Source: Rhizophagus sp. LPA8_4_AMF
Taxonomy: Eukaryota > Glomeromycota > Glomeromycetes > Glomerales > Glomeraceae
Length of the DNA stretch: 49,839 nucleotides
Direction: 5' to 3'
Assembly (NCBI GenBank): GCA_021464525.1
Contig: JADRCO010000137.1
Coordinates: forward strand, 1-49,839
This document shows, in pieces, positions 1 to 8,945 of the stretch (the first letter of the stretch is position 1; each line of letters begins with the position of its first letter). A program made the position numbers and the translations under genes. The notes under the pieces were generated by a model, which was given only the letters and a program-made list of their open reading frames with translations, was not told the DNA's origin and made no database searches.

Positions 1-83
1 TTTGTGTAACATTGGGCAATGTTAATTCCAATTTTCGCGAAAATAAAAATTTCCTTTTTTGGAATTGTGTCACGTTACACTGT

Positions 84-232
84 CATAATTCTGGCCGGCA
101 CTATGAATTTTAGTTAAAAAATTTGATCGGTCCTATTAGACCGATCGGTCCTAATCGGTCCAGTCCTAGGACCGGACCGGTCCTAGGACCAGACCGCAGT
201 CCTGTCGGTCTGGACCGGACCGTTAACATCCC
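84..232. repeat. GGACCGGTCC/GATCGGTC palindromic repeat block
   Basis: From about 125 to 225 the sequence is built from overlapping self-complementary words such as GACCGATCGGTCC, CCTAGGACCGG and ACCGGTCCTAGGACC. It is far richer in G+C than its surroundings. Just upstream (about 88-97) is TAATTCTGGCC, which recurs at the right edge of the window. I read this as a dispersed, probably transposon-derived repeat. No coding function is seen. Confidence 0.7.
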
Positions 233-272
233 TAGATGCGCTACCTTTTTTTTTACTAACTTTCTTCTTTTA

Positions 273-350
273 GATTTTTTAAAACCAAGCGATACAAGTA
301 ATACAAGTGATACAAATGCTGTTAAAGGCTTAAAGAAAAAGAAAAGATAA
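273..350 (+). pseudogene. orphan lysine-rich terminal exon
   Basis: A textbook fungal 3' splice site (branch-like ACTAAC, pyrimidine tract, TTTTAG) ends at 272. It is followed by an open frame coding FLKPSDTSNTSDTNAVKGL then KKKKR and a stop at 348-350. It looks like the last exon of a gene, but the DNA upstream is the palindromic repeat block, so the 5' part is missing or displaced. The Lys/Arg tail resembles a nuclear-localisation or nucleolar C-terminus. The family is not recognised. It could be a relic cut by the repeat, or the end of a gene whose other exons lie outside the window. Confidence 0.35.
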
Positions 351-1300
351 CGGAATCAAAGATATAGCTTTATATTTATTTATTACAAATTCTATTTTAA
401 TTAAAACAAAAAATAACATCTGCTTTACTACATGATAATTGCTAAATATAATTCCCTACTCAAATTATCAAAGTGAAATATTTGAACTTGAAATATACAA
501 TTGAGAAAAGAATTGAGCACTGTATGTTGGCTGGGCTGGATCAATTTGATCGGGTTAAATTAATCGATCACTTTTGACAGATGATGCAGTGCGTGATATT
601 TAGCCAATAAAATACGGTGCACGTGATCAATAAACGGGACCTATACTGCTACGGGAAATGACTTACTCACATTAGCGGAAGAAATTAAGAAATATAAAAT
701 GGCTGCTCATTCTTGACTTGGAACTAGAAACACAAGAGGTTAATGGGCCGTGTCTTTCTCGACTTAACTCAAGAAGAACTTAAAAGGTGGGAATACTGGC
801 GGACCTGCAAAAGGACTTGTAAAGTTTTTCGACATACTGCAGTTTAAAAACTTTGAGCATTGCGATTAAGATGTGATAAGTAATAATTGTTTGAAACTAT
901 GACTCAGATGCGAAATATCAATATCGCATGATTAATCAATACTAATCGTCTAACAATACATAGGTAATCACATGGTATGAAAGAGGTTAATATTACTGTG
1001 CATGATCAGTGCACGTACTACCAAAAAATTTTATTTATCATTAATCTTAATCTCTTGGAAAACAAATATGATTCAAAAAAATAAATACGAAGGTAATAAA
1101 TTAATTTGGAAAAAATAGTTTTCAAGAATATAAATGACACTTTAAGAGTTTACTTGTTAATAGGTTTTCATTTTTACTCACATAATTATCAAGTATCGAT
1201 ACGAGTTACTATGATAAATTTAAAGTACATAAATTTGTTATACCTCTGCAAATTTTTTTTTTTTATCATATCATAATTCTCATATAAAATGTGAATTGTG
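351..1300. other. intergenic, no gene seen
   Basis: AT-rich sequence with frequent stops in all frames. One CACGTG lies at 620-625. I see no coding exon, tRNA or clear repeat boundary. Confidence 0.6.
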
Positions 1301-1318
1301 TGAATTTGCATTTTCAGA

Positions 1319-1983
1319 TGGCAGTTCCTCTCTCAGTCGTTCAGCTACCTCACTTTCATCAACTCGATCAAAATCACGAGATTTATTTAGTTCTCGTTTA
1401 TCAGCTTTTGGTGAAACGGAAAATCATGAGGTTGTACTAACATTATATTAATTATTTATCCTTTTTTAATTAAAAAAAAAAATGGTATTTATTAACATAT
1501 AATTTTAAATTTCACGTTTAGTGAAGAACTCTTGAATGATAGAAAAGAAGTTAATCCAATAAATGACTATGATCATATTGAGGAAGAAGAGGAGGAAGAA
1601 GAAGAAAATATTGAAAGTATCAATAATAAGAATGATAATACAAGTGATAAAAATGCGTTGGTTATAGATCATGCCGATAATTCTCCATCATCATCTCCTA
1701 TTCCTTCTTCTCTTGAACGTGAAGAAAAATTTCTTCTTAAACTAGGATGAAAAAAATCATACAATAAAGATGCTGATAGCAATGAATGGGTCATCACAGA
1801 AGAAGAAAACCGATTTTTTGTGAATTTTGTCCGAGCTTTGAATGGTATTTCAGTTTCAGAAAAAAATGAAGCTGAAGAATTATCTTATAATGAAATTAAT
1901 TATGCAAAGAGAAAATGGGCAGGAGAAAAATTTTTATGGGATGCTATCAATCCAATAGAAAACGTGTCACATTTACTGTAATG
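1319..1983 (+). pseudogene. decayed vasculin-like (GPBP1 family) gene, 3' half
   Basis: A TTTTCAG acceptor at about 1317 precedes a Ser/Arg-rich exon (GSSSLSRSATSLSS, then RDLFSSRLSAFGE). After an intron ending CACGTTTAG at 1521 comes an acidic exon with a run of Glu (about 1579-1608), then EREEKFLLKLG, a TGA at 1747-1749, and KKSYNKDADSNEWVITEEE in the same frame. The vasculin family has a conserved motif of the form LLxxLGW...LTEEE. Here the expected Trp codon reads TGA. The splice phase between the two exons also fails to match, and no 5' exons are visible. Family assignment rests on the LG(W)...ITEEE pattern and is inference. I read it as a pseudogene; an assembly error or a transcript spliced differently is possible. 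Confidence 0.45.
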
Positions 1984-1986
1984 ATG

Positions 1987-2340
1987 GATTAAAGAAACAG
2001 TTATTAATACAAAAAAAAAAAATTTATATATATATTATTAGGAATTTTTTGAGAATGTGAAGTAAAAAAGATTTTATTATTAATTGCAGACTAAAAAAAA
2101 ATTTCTTCATTTTTGGGAAATTTATTTATTTTTTTTTTTTAACATATCTTTTAACTTGTATTTTGCATTAAGATTAATTAATTTGTTGAGACAAAATTAA
2201 TTAACATCAAAGTTTTTAAGATTTTTTATTATTTAAATAAAATTCATTTTGCAAGTGACACAGTAAATGTACGAAGTGCTCACATGATCTATAATAATAA
2301 ACGCGTGCAGAGAAATATATTTTTTTTCATTAAAAATGGC
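1987..2340. other. AT-rich spacer
   Basis: Homopolymer A and T runs with no coding exon seen. Confidence 0.5.
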
Positions 2341-2382
2341 TTAGTGAAAAATTGATAAATATTTGTGGCAGTGTATTGAGCC

Positions 2383-2466
2383 ACAAGAAATAAAGCAATT
2401 TGGCTTTGACAAGGCAGCCCGAATGGCTGTTTTAAAATTAATTGTGGCAGATGAGTTCCCTATTTA
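2383..2466 (+). pseudogene. hAT-type transposase relic
   Basis: One frame reads KQFGFDKAARMAVLKLIVADE followed shortly by a stop. This matches the general pattern of the N-terminal region of BED-type hAT transposases, where a segment of the form aaraLaklIiaDelPf is conserved. Only about 25 residues survive and stops follow at once, so this is a fragment of a dead element. The call rests on pattern memory of the family, not on a search. Confidence 0.35.
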
Positions 2467-2479
2467 ATCATGAACCTTC

Positions 2480-3850
2480 TTGATAAAGAGTTGTTAAACA
2501 TTACTATTTATTGGTGTACTTGATACAAAGGAAGCTAAACTGTATTTTCCTCTCCCCCTTTTTTTTATTTGAGGATAACGAATGATTCTTTTTTGTTATC
2601 GTAAATTTTCATTAAATAAGATAATGTGTGAAAATATAGACTTTCGGAACCTTTTTGCTCCATGAAATTTAGATATTTTTAAAATTTGGCTGAAAAAAAT
2701 AATGTTTGACAAAAAGTTTAATTATGCATTACTCATACTCACCGGGTATGTACTCTGCAATGCAACGAAAAGTAAAAGATTTCTAATCAAAATGTTGGTT
2801 GAACATCATATTTTCTATAATTAAACTTACTTCACTACGAAAGTGTTTCAGATTCTTTTATTTGTCTTTAAGTAATGAAATTAAGAAACAATGTAAAAAT
2901 TTAAGAATAAAGTTATTGCATCGTGCATTTAATACATTATATCGTCATATGATTTAAAGACGAGATGTTAAAGACTTTTGAGTCAAAGATTAGAAATTCG
3001 AAAAATTCAAAAGAAAAATAAAAATAGTAATAAAAAACTAATAATAAATGAAAACCTAACCATAATAAGCAGAATTATACTAATGTTACTTAAAAACTAT
3101 GTTGTGGCTATTTTACGACATTTACGGTTGAATGGTATAACCATATATTATACCCTTTTCTTTTTAGTAATTTTTAAAGAACGGCTAAAAATATATTTTT
3201 TATGAATTTTACCTCTCCGGTCATAGTCAATGAAATCATAAATTGTTTATATTAAAACGATTCATTACCATATTAGGGATAGACAGAATGGACCCTTTTT
3301 TTTATACCTTTGAGTTAATCATCAAAATAAGGAAATAATCATTTAAATTCCTAAAAAGTCTAAGTAATTTTAAGTCGATTAATTTAAAAATGTGATCGAA
3401 AAATATTTTAATGAGAAAAAAAAACCAATTATTTTACAATTAAAGGTACACTTATTTATACAATCATCATTATTACTAAATAATTTTAATGAATTTTTTT
3501 TTCCTACACACAAAAGAAAATTCTTGAGAAAAAATTTCATATATAAACGAGCTTGATTCAATCAAGTTTCCTCGGCCTTTTTTTCAATAAAAAATTATTT
3601 TTTAATAAAAAAAAAGACTTGCAAAAAATAATTTAAAAATAATAATTCATTTTAATTATTTTTTATGAAATTCTGTTTTTAATTGTAATATTTTATGTAA
3701 GTTTTTTTTTTAAAATTAAATTAAATCCTTTATAATAAATAATCACTTTTAATGATTATCGGTAATAACCGGTAATAACTTATTTTTTTTTTAGACAAAA
3801 AGAAAACCGTCAACTTTTTAATTTTTTTTAAACGAAAGAAAAAAAAAATC
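2480..3850. other. AT-rich intergenic, no gene seen
   Basis: Low-complexity DNA. Open frames of about 60-75 codons at 2978-3205 (+) and 3379-3561 (-) are made of Lys/Asn/Ile/Phe expected from AT-rich noise and have no family signal. GGTAATAACC/GGTAATAAC near 3760-3778 is a short local repeat upstream of the secreted-protein gene. Confidence 0.55.
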
Positions 3851-3853
3851 ACA

Positions 3854-4054
3854 ATGCAACAAATTCTCAAAGTATTTATCGTGCTCACTTTCATCTTTGC
3901 TGTAATAGCAACTCCAGTACCTATTCGTAAACGTCAAGATCCAGATGATCCATGTCCACCACCTCCACCGGAAGCTGCGCAATCAGATACTTATCCAGTA
4001 TATGCTACAGAAGACGGTGAACTTAGACCAGTCTCTTGTAGACCAATGGACTAA
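3854..4054 (+). CDS. small secreted Pro-rich protein with Kex2 site (putative effector-like)
   Basis: This intact 66-aa frame needs no intron. Residues 1-19 (MQQILKVFIVLTFIFAVIA) form a clear signal peptide with a hydrophobic core and an AxA-like end. Residues 25-27 are RKR followed by QDP, a dibasic site of the Kex2 type, so the mature peptide would start at Gln28. The mature part is about 39 residues. It has DDPCPPPPP (Pro run) and a second Cys near the C-terminus (PVSCRPMD), so one disulfide is possible. It is acidic and lacks Lys. No known family is recognised. A secreted role is inferred from the signal peptide. The neighbourhood contains a Crinkler relic and two Cys-rich secreted peptides, which supports an effector-rich locus. 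The start is chosen because the signal peptide begins directly at this ATG, after an A-rich leader. Confidence 0.75.
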   Translation: MQQILKVFIVLTFIFAVIATPVPIRKRQDPDDPCPPPPPEAAQSDTYPVYATEDGELRPVSCRPMD

Positions 4055-4619
4055 AAAAAAATGATCTTTTTTTGTATTATATCAGACATTTTGTAATTTT
4101 ATTATTATTAGTAGTATTATATTTTGAGACAATCTTTATTTTAATAATTAATTTTTGTTTTTTTTTTTTGCTCGTAAATAAAATATATTATATACATATA
4201 TATATACATCATTAGATCTTTTTTAAATCCACACCTTTATTAATGTGTGTAACAATTTAAAAAATTAATAAAATGCAAAGAAAATCTTTTATGAACCGTA
4301 TCTTTAATTTTTTTTATAAATCATTAAAAAAAAGCATTGAGTGTTACGATTTATTGACCTATACAACCATTTATCATCAACAAATCATTGTAATAATATC
4401 TCTCCATTATTTTATTTTTACACCTTCTTTTAAAGCAACCATTGAAGTTATAGAAAATGCCTCATCATCAATAAATTCAATTATTTGTTTTGTAATGATA
4501 TCGAAGAAGGTCACGTGAAATGATGCAAATGCCTGTGCGACATAAAAACCTATATTATTTCTCACTCCGGAAAGTAACACTATGTTTTTATCCGAGCAAA
4601 TATTCCTAAAAAAAGCGCT
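4055..4619. other. spacer between secreted protein and Crinkler relic
   Basis: AT-rich 3' flank with a (TA)n stretch at about 4187-4207. The 81-codon open frame at 4273-4518 has no signal or family resemblance and I do not call it a gene. A TCACGTGA octamer lies at 4511-4518. Confidence 0.5.
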
Positions 4620-4823
4620 ATGTCAACTATCACTCTCAGTTGTTTGGTCGTAGGTGAAAACCCTTATAAAAATGCTTTCAATGTAAAAGTTAATAAGACA
4701 GAGGCAGTTAGTGAACTCAAGGATGCTATCAAGGAAAATCAAAAGCCTTTTTTTTTGATAATGTTGCGCCCAAAGAACTCAAGATTTGGTCAATTTAAAA
4801 CAAGTTTCCTAACTATTAATTAA
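4620..4823 (+). pseudogene. Crinkler (CRN) N-terminal domain, frameshifted fragment
   Basis: The frame opens MSTITLSCLVVGENPYKNAF, then VKVNKTEAVSELKDAIKE. This is the hallmark N-terminus of Crinkler proteins (ubiquitin-like/LxLFLAK-type host-targeting or translocation domain), widespread in oomycetes and in Glomeromycotina. After KPFF there is a run of nine T at about 4748-4756. Shifted frame reading then gives DNVAPKELKIWS, the expected continuation of the family, so the run length breaks the frame. The +0 frame ends at 4823 and the shifted frame ends at TAA a few codons after KIWS. No CRN C-terminal effector domain is found downstream. It is best read as a truncated, frameshifted relic, although a homopolymer sequencing error at the T run could hide a slightly longer N-terminal module. 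Confidence 0.8.
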
Positions 4824-4859
4824 GAAAAGTTATGTTTGTTTTTAACTTTCTGATCTATT

Positions 4860-5350
4860 CTTATGCAGAAGTTTTTATCGAGGTCGCTCATTTTATCTAT
4901 GTCCGAACATTATTTCCACATTCCGCCATCTCGATTTAACCCAAGGCCTTAAGGACGTCATCACAAAAGGTCGTGATCCAGATCTCAACACGTTTTAACG
5001 ATTACTCGTGATTATATTCGTTGGAATGCGTTTAATTACAATATTACAATTCAAGCACGTAATTATCACACATTCGGCAGCCTGAGCATTCTTAGTGGTT
5101 TATCTTGGCTTGGCATATGGCTTAAGTTTGTAATTGTTCAGAGCGTTAGCGAAGAACATTCTACTGTACTGCAATAGTCGATTTTGTGTTTTTAACCCAT
5201 GTTCCTTCCATCCGCTGACTTCACTAATCACCCCTGTTTTTCCTTTTTTGATTATGTATCACTTTCTTTTGTAACACTGATAATCTAGCACAAATCATGT
5301 ACAAATTTGAATAAATAATAAAAAATTACGCTAATTTACACAATTGGGAA
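4860..5350 (+). other. coding-like remnant, not identified
   Basis: Base composition rises here compared with the flanks. From about 4995 to 5180 one frame stays open for about 60 codons (LTITRDYIRWNAFNYNITIQ, then ARNYHTFGSLSILSGLSWLG, IWLKFVIVQSVSEEHSTVLQ) up to a TAG. No ATG, splice signal or family could be assigned. It may be a relic of a transposon or gene. Confidence 0.25.
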
Positions 5351-5357
5351 AATCTAA

Positions 5358-5392
5358 CGGTTCGGACGCACCAACGGTTCCGTTTCCCTAGT
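5358..5392 (+). repeat. dispersed repeat, copy 1 (TTCGGACGC...TTCCGTTT)
   Basis: The stretch with TTCGGACGCACCAACGG, then TTCCGTTTCCCTAGT, has a close second copy at about 28616-28651 (TTCGGACGCTCTAACGG, then CTTCCGTTTTCTAGT), same orientation. This conserved word of about 34 bases in unrelated AT-rich flanks indicates a dispersed element end. Confidence 0.6.
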
Positions 5393-5820
5393 ATATCTAT
5401 ATATACAAGTCAATACTTCATACATAAAAGTGGCTTACTTGCGACATAGCCACTATGAATGCCACTATGAATGATCAAAATATTCCAATGTTTCGAAAAA
5501 TTAAATTTTACAAAATCTGCTCCCCAGAAATTAGATAACAAATATGAATTGGTATATCATCAAGAAAATCTTCCTTTTCAACCGGTAACCTTTACAATCT
5601 TTTAAAGTTACAGAGTTACAACTTATTCGTGCATTTTGAATATAATTTATATTTGATAGATGAAAAAGATATTCGTTTTCATGAGATGATTCATGAGGCG
5701 TTATTGAGGCGGTATTATTTAAGTATTAGGTTTATAGCCTAAACTTTAAGCCCTTTATACTGATTTTATACAAATTTCGCCAGAAAAAGTTTTTCCTTCT
5801 TACAAAGAAATAAAATTGAT

Positions 5821-5990
5821 ATAAAAATCAAAATTAGGTTTAATGTTTTGTTATTCCCTCTCTTAATTACCTTTATTACTGTTGTGTCTGCTAAATGTTG
5901 TGAAAATAATATGATTACCCTTTTTATTTATATTGTGTTACTAGCGCTAACCTTCGTGGTTCTTGTCCAGTAGGAGATGCTTGTAGGTAG
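5821..5990 (+). pseudogene. decayed small secreted Cys-rich peptide gene
   Basis: From 5821 the frame reads IKIKIRFNVLLFPLLITFIT, then VVSAKCCENN. This is a good signal peptide ending in a VSA cleavage site, followed by a Cys pair. The codon where a start Met is expected (5821-5823) is ATA. After ENN the frame loses resemblance. Another frame resumes CVTSANLRGSCPVGDACR with a TAG at 5988-5990, giving a Cys spacing like the intact 51-aa gene nearby. I infer a former Cys-rich secreted peptide with a lost start codon and one frameshift. An intron with a weak donor, or a GTAGGT donor at 5985, could partly rescue it. Confidence 0.4.
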
Positions 5991-5999
5991 GTTTTTTAA

Positions 6000-6829
6000 A
6001 ACATATTATTTATACCAATTCCGAATAATTAATCTTTGTAACTTAAAAATGTATTAGGTAACGGTTTTAACACAAGAATGAACAGGTCTTTTTTTCCAAA
6101 AAAAATTAGGTTTATAATACTTATCGGTCATCAAATCTAATAAACCAAAATCATTAAAATCTAATCATTAGATAATGAGATAATGTATTTTGAATTAATG
6201 CTAAAAACAATAGTAAACTAATCTGTTCGAGAAATTGTTTGCGTTATTTATCATATTTGATATATGAGTTAATAGTGATTAATCTTTTATCACGGTCCCT
6301 AAATATCTGCAATAAAAACAAAGTTTATGATAACTACTTCATGATTGTTTTAACAGTTTTATTATTTTCTACAGTAAAAAGGCTAAATATATAACTAAGA
6401 CTCGTTAAGAGTTGCTTAGTAAGATTTTTTTGTACGGTTTACATATGAATTTATTTATTTTTTTTAATAGAAATAGTTTTAATTTAATTTTTATTAATAA
6501 TAAACGGATTGTTAAAATACGAATTAATTTACAAAAATATTGGTGTTATTAAAAAAATTAAAGAGGTTATAATACCAGAGGAAAGTGAAAAAGAAGAAGC
6601 ACCCCCTTATGATTGAAATGTTATGGATGAATAACAAAAAAAAATATCAAAATTTTCAAAGTTTACAATCAAATTTCCTTTTATAAAAATCAGCAAATTT
6701 AAAAAAATGACATACAGATCACCTATAAAATACAATATATGTAAAATTATCAGCGACTTTTTTCGACTTTTTTCATGTTAAAAAAACTTTCAGATAATTT
6801 GTTAATTTCATAAAAAACTCTCTTTTAAC
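6000..6829. other. AT-rich spacer
   Basis: No gene seen. It contains the 3' flank of the minus-strand secreted peptide. A possible but non-consequential intron (GTAGGT donor to TTTTATAG) overlaps the stop of that gene: spliced or not, the protein ends Cys-Trp-stop. Confidence 0.5.
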
Positions 6830-6985
6830 CTACCAGCATCTTAAACGTGATGGGCAATCATCAGCATGCTCACTACATACTTGACCGGGTTTTTTGCATT
6901 CAGAATGTGAAGAACAACATTGAGCATATGCAATAGTAGCAAAGGTTGTTAGGAGGAGCAAGAGTGGAAAAATGTTAGGTCTCAT
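6830..6985 (-). CDS. 51-aa secreted cysteine-rich peptide
   Basis: On the minus strand, ATG at 6985-6983 opens a 52-codon frame (stop 6832-6830). Residues 1-21 (MRPNIFPLLLLLTTFATIAY, then A) are a strong signal peptide with a Leu-rich core and an AYA^Q cleavage site. The mature peptide is about 30 residues with six Cys: QCCSSHSECKKPGQVCS, then EHADDCPSRLRCW. Pattern is CC-x5-C-x6-C-x6-C-x5-C, enough for three disulfides, like many fungal effector-type or antimicrobial peptides. A TATA-like TATATAATA (minus strand) lies about 60 bases upstream. Family not recognised. Function is inferred only from secretion and Cys content. The frame is too short for usual length cut-offs, so it is easily missed. 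Confidence 0.7.
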   Translation of the reverse strand: MRPNIFPLLLLLTTFATIAYAQCCSSHSECKKPGQVCSEHADDCPSRLRCW

Positions 6986-7043
6986 TTTGAGTAGAGTGAA
7001 ATAGAGTGAAATTTTTTATTTTTAAATAGTGTGAAGTCGAGTG

Positions 7044-7053
7044 TATTATATAC
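7044..7053 (-). promoter_or_regulatory. TATA-like box upstream of the 51-aa secreted peptide
   Basis: Minus strand reads AGTATATAATACAC about 60 bases before the ATG at 6985, a plausible core-promoter position. Confidence 0.35.
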
Positions 7054-7486
7054 TGTAAATTGGTATAAGGTGGCTTAATACTTACTCACTATGAGACTCA
7101 CATTAATTAGGCCAAGCCAAGCTAAGCCGGAGTTTTAGAAAATTGATTTGGAGACTTGATTACAGAAAATCAAGCAATTAGCCCTTATAATGCTTATACA
7201 AATAGCGTAAAGAAATTTTCAGCTTCCATCACAAGTATTTTGTTTTATCAAATGAGAATTCAAAGAATAAATAATTAAGCAACGAGCCCCTATGATGCTT
7301 TTACAAATGGCATAAATAAATTTCAGCCCCTAGTTCACTATATTACTCTACCCTAATAAAATACATTATAATTTAGTTAGCCACGAATATTACTAATATT
7401 GATAATAAACGTATTGAAAAAATTAAAGCTAATTGTTTAAAATTAAAACCAGCTAATTCAACATTTATTCAAAGTTTTTTTTTATG
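7054..7486. other. AT-rich spacer
   Basis: No gene seen. Two loosely repeated phrases (caattagcccttataatgcttatacaaat at about 7177 and gcaacgagcccctatgatgc at about 7279) suggest an old local duplication. Confidence 0.4.
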
Positions 7487-7780
7487 AGGGTTTAAAATTT
7501 GAACGCACCTGCGTTTGAACGCACCCCCACGGCATAAGTCAAAAATGAAGTTCTAAATCCTTTTTGCCATAATAAGTAAAGTTGTAGAGGAGGTAAAAAT
7601 ACACATATAATATAAGGTTTTAAAGCTTTTTTATAAGTGTATAGGGTATAAACTGCGTTTATTCAAAAAAATCAGAAATTCTTCGGTGTCACGTGATAAA
7701 ATGATCAGCATTTTTATTATATAAAAATTTCCAAAAAAGGGGGGTGCGTTCAAACGCAGGTGCGTTTTTTTTTAATCCCT
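7487..7780. mobile_element. 294-bp MITE-like element with about 40-bp terminal inverted repeats
   Basis: The left end (7487-7528) reads AGGGTTTAAAATTTG, then AACGCACCTGCGTTTGAACG, CACCCCC. The right end (7739-7780) is its reverse complement with a few differences in the outer A/T part; the inner 27 bases match perfectly. The interior is non-coding AT-rich DNA with a TCACGTGA at 7689-7696. Size, long inverted ends and lack of coding capacity fit a non-autonomous DNA transposon. Target-site duplication is uncertain because both flanks are T-rich. Confidence 0.7.
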
Positions 7781-8169
7781 TTTTATAATGATACTGTAAT
7801 TTTATTCAATGCCGTTATAAATTCTTCGAGGTGAAAACCATATGGTTTGTTATATCAAGAGCTGAGAATCTTTCATAACAGACAAGTGGTTAATACGAAA
7901 TGGTGTTGCCATTAGATTGTTTTTTACTTTATGGGATTGCAAGAAATGACGTCATTTAAATTTCACCCCCCCCCCCCTAGGTCATCATTAGTGTTCCAAT
8001 CCGTCAACCGTTCATCCGTTTGAAATTCGGATGATATCCGTCATCCGTCGGATAAATCTGGGAAAGTTGCGAAAAGCAAAAGATTAACATTGCTCAATTA
8101 AAAGGTATAATAAATATGATCATAAAATTATTGGGAAAGGATTGGTGCAAAAAAATAATTGATTCATTT

Positions 8170-8945
8170 CAGTTATTCTATACCGGATGTCAGATCATGG
8201 CTTCCTTTAGAACAACAGGCAAGACATTTAAACTGGACAATAAATGTTCGAGATGTTGATCTGATTCTCCCTGTGCTGGATAAATTTTTTGATGTAGTAC
8301 TTGATACTTACAAACCAAAAATTGTTATAATAACAATACCAAATGAATTTAATGTTTATTTTCCACAATTAAAATATGGAACACGCTGAGACTACGCTAA
8401 GAATTAAGATCATCATTTTTGAATGGACCAGCAGGGAATGGTAAGAGATAAATAAATTTTTTTTATCATTAATAACAACAATATATTGTTTATTTATTTT
8501 ATTTTAATATGAGGAAACTCCAAATATGATTATTCTGCAGAATATACTGAAGTAGGTAAAATTAAAGATGTGGACTAACAGTAGGGAATGTCACACAATT
8601 AGCAATATTTCAATATTTTGAGATTTATCAAAACCATTATTATCGTCATTTGATATGAGCACAGTGAGAAGGTTGTTTTTCCTTATTATAATGAATCAGA
8701 TAAGAATTACAAAGTCAATTCGAATTTTATGCAATAGAATAATAGATAATACAAATAATAAAAATGATGAAAGTAAACAAATCATATTAAAATTGAAGAA
8801 ATTTGGGATATTCATAGAATTAGACAACGATTCTTTGATCATCAAGATAATGATTACTGGGATGATAATTGTATGTTATTGTACGGGCAATTATGATAAT
8901 AATCATTATGATCGATTATGATTGTTATGGTGACAATCCTGTTAT
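8170..8945 (+). pseudogene. partial broken copy of the HEN1 methyltransferase gene
   Basis: From about 8260 the sequence parallels HEN1 exon 4 onward (20490-21330). It reads VLDKFFDVVLDTYKPKIVI, TIPNEFNVYFPQLKYGT, then a TGA where HEN1 has Pro-Glu. It keeps the intron start GTAAGAGATAAATAA and much of the last exon (EYTEVGKIKD; NRIIDNTNNKND; the Asp/Tyr/Asn-coding tail). The copy includes intron sequence, so it arose by DNA duplication and not by retroposition. It has lost exons 1-3 with the SAM-binding motif, carries stops and deletions, and cannot encode an enzyme. The 5' part (8159-8255) does not match HEN1 and seems to be unrelated joined DNA. Confidence 0.8.

Noticed and set aside
2978-3205. 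75-codon open frame on +
   Set aside because: Composition is what AT-rich DNA gives by chance; no signal peptide, motif or splice context.
4273-4518. 81-codon open frame on + between the secreted protein and the Crinkler relic
   Set aside because: No family resemblance, no secretion signal; hydrophobic stretches are Ile/Tyr/Phe from AT bias.
8655-8921. 88-codon open frame on +
   Set aside because: It is an out-of-frame reading of the HEN1 pseudocopy, not a gene of its own.
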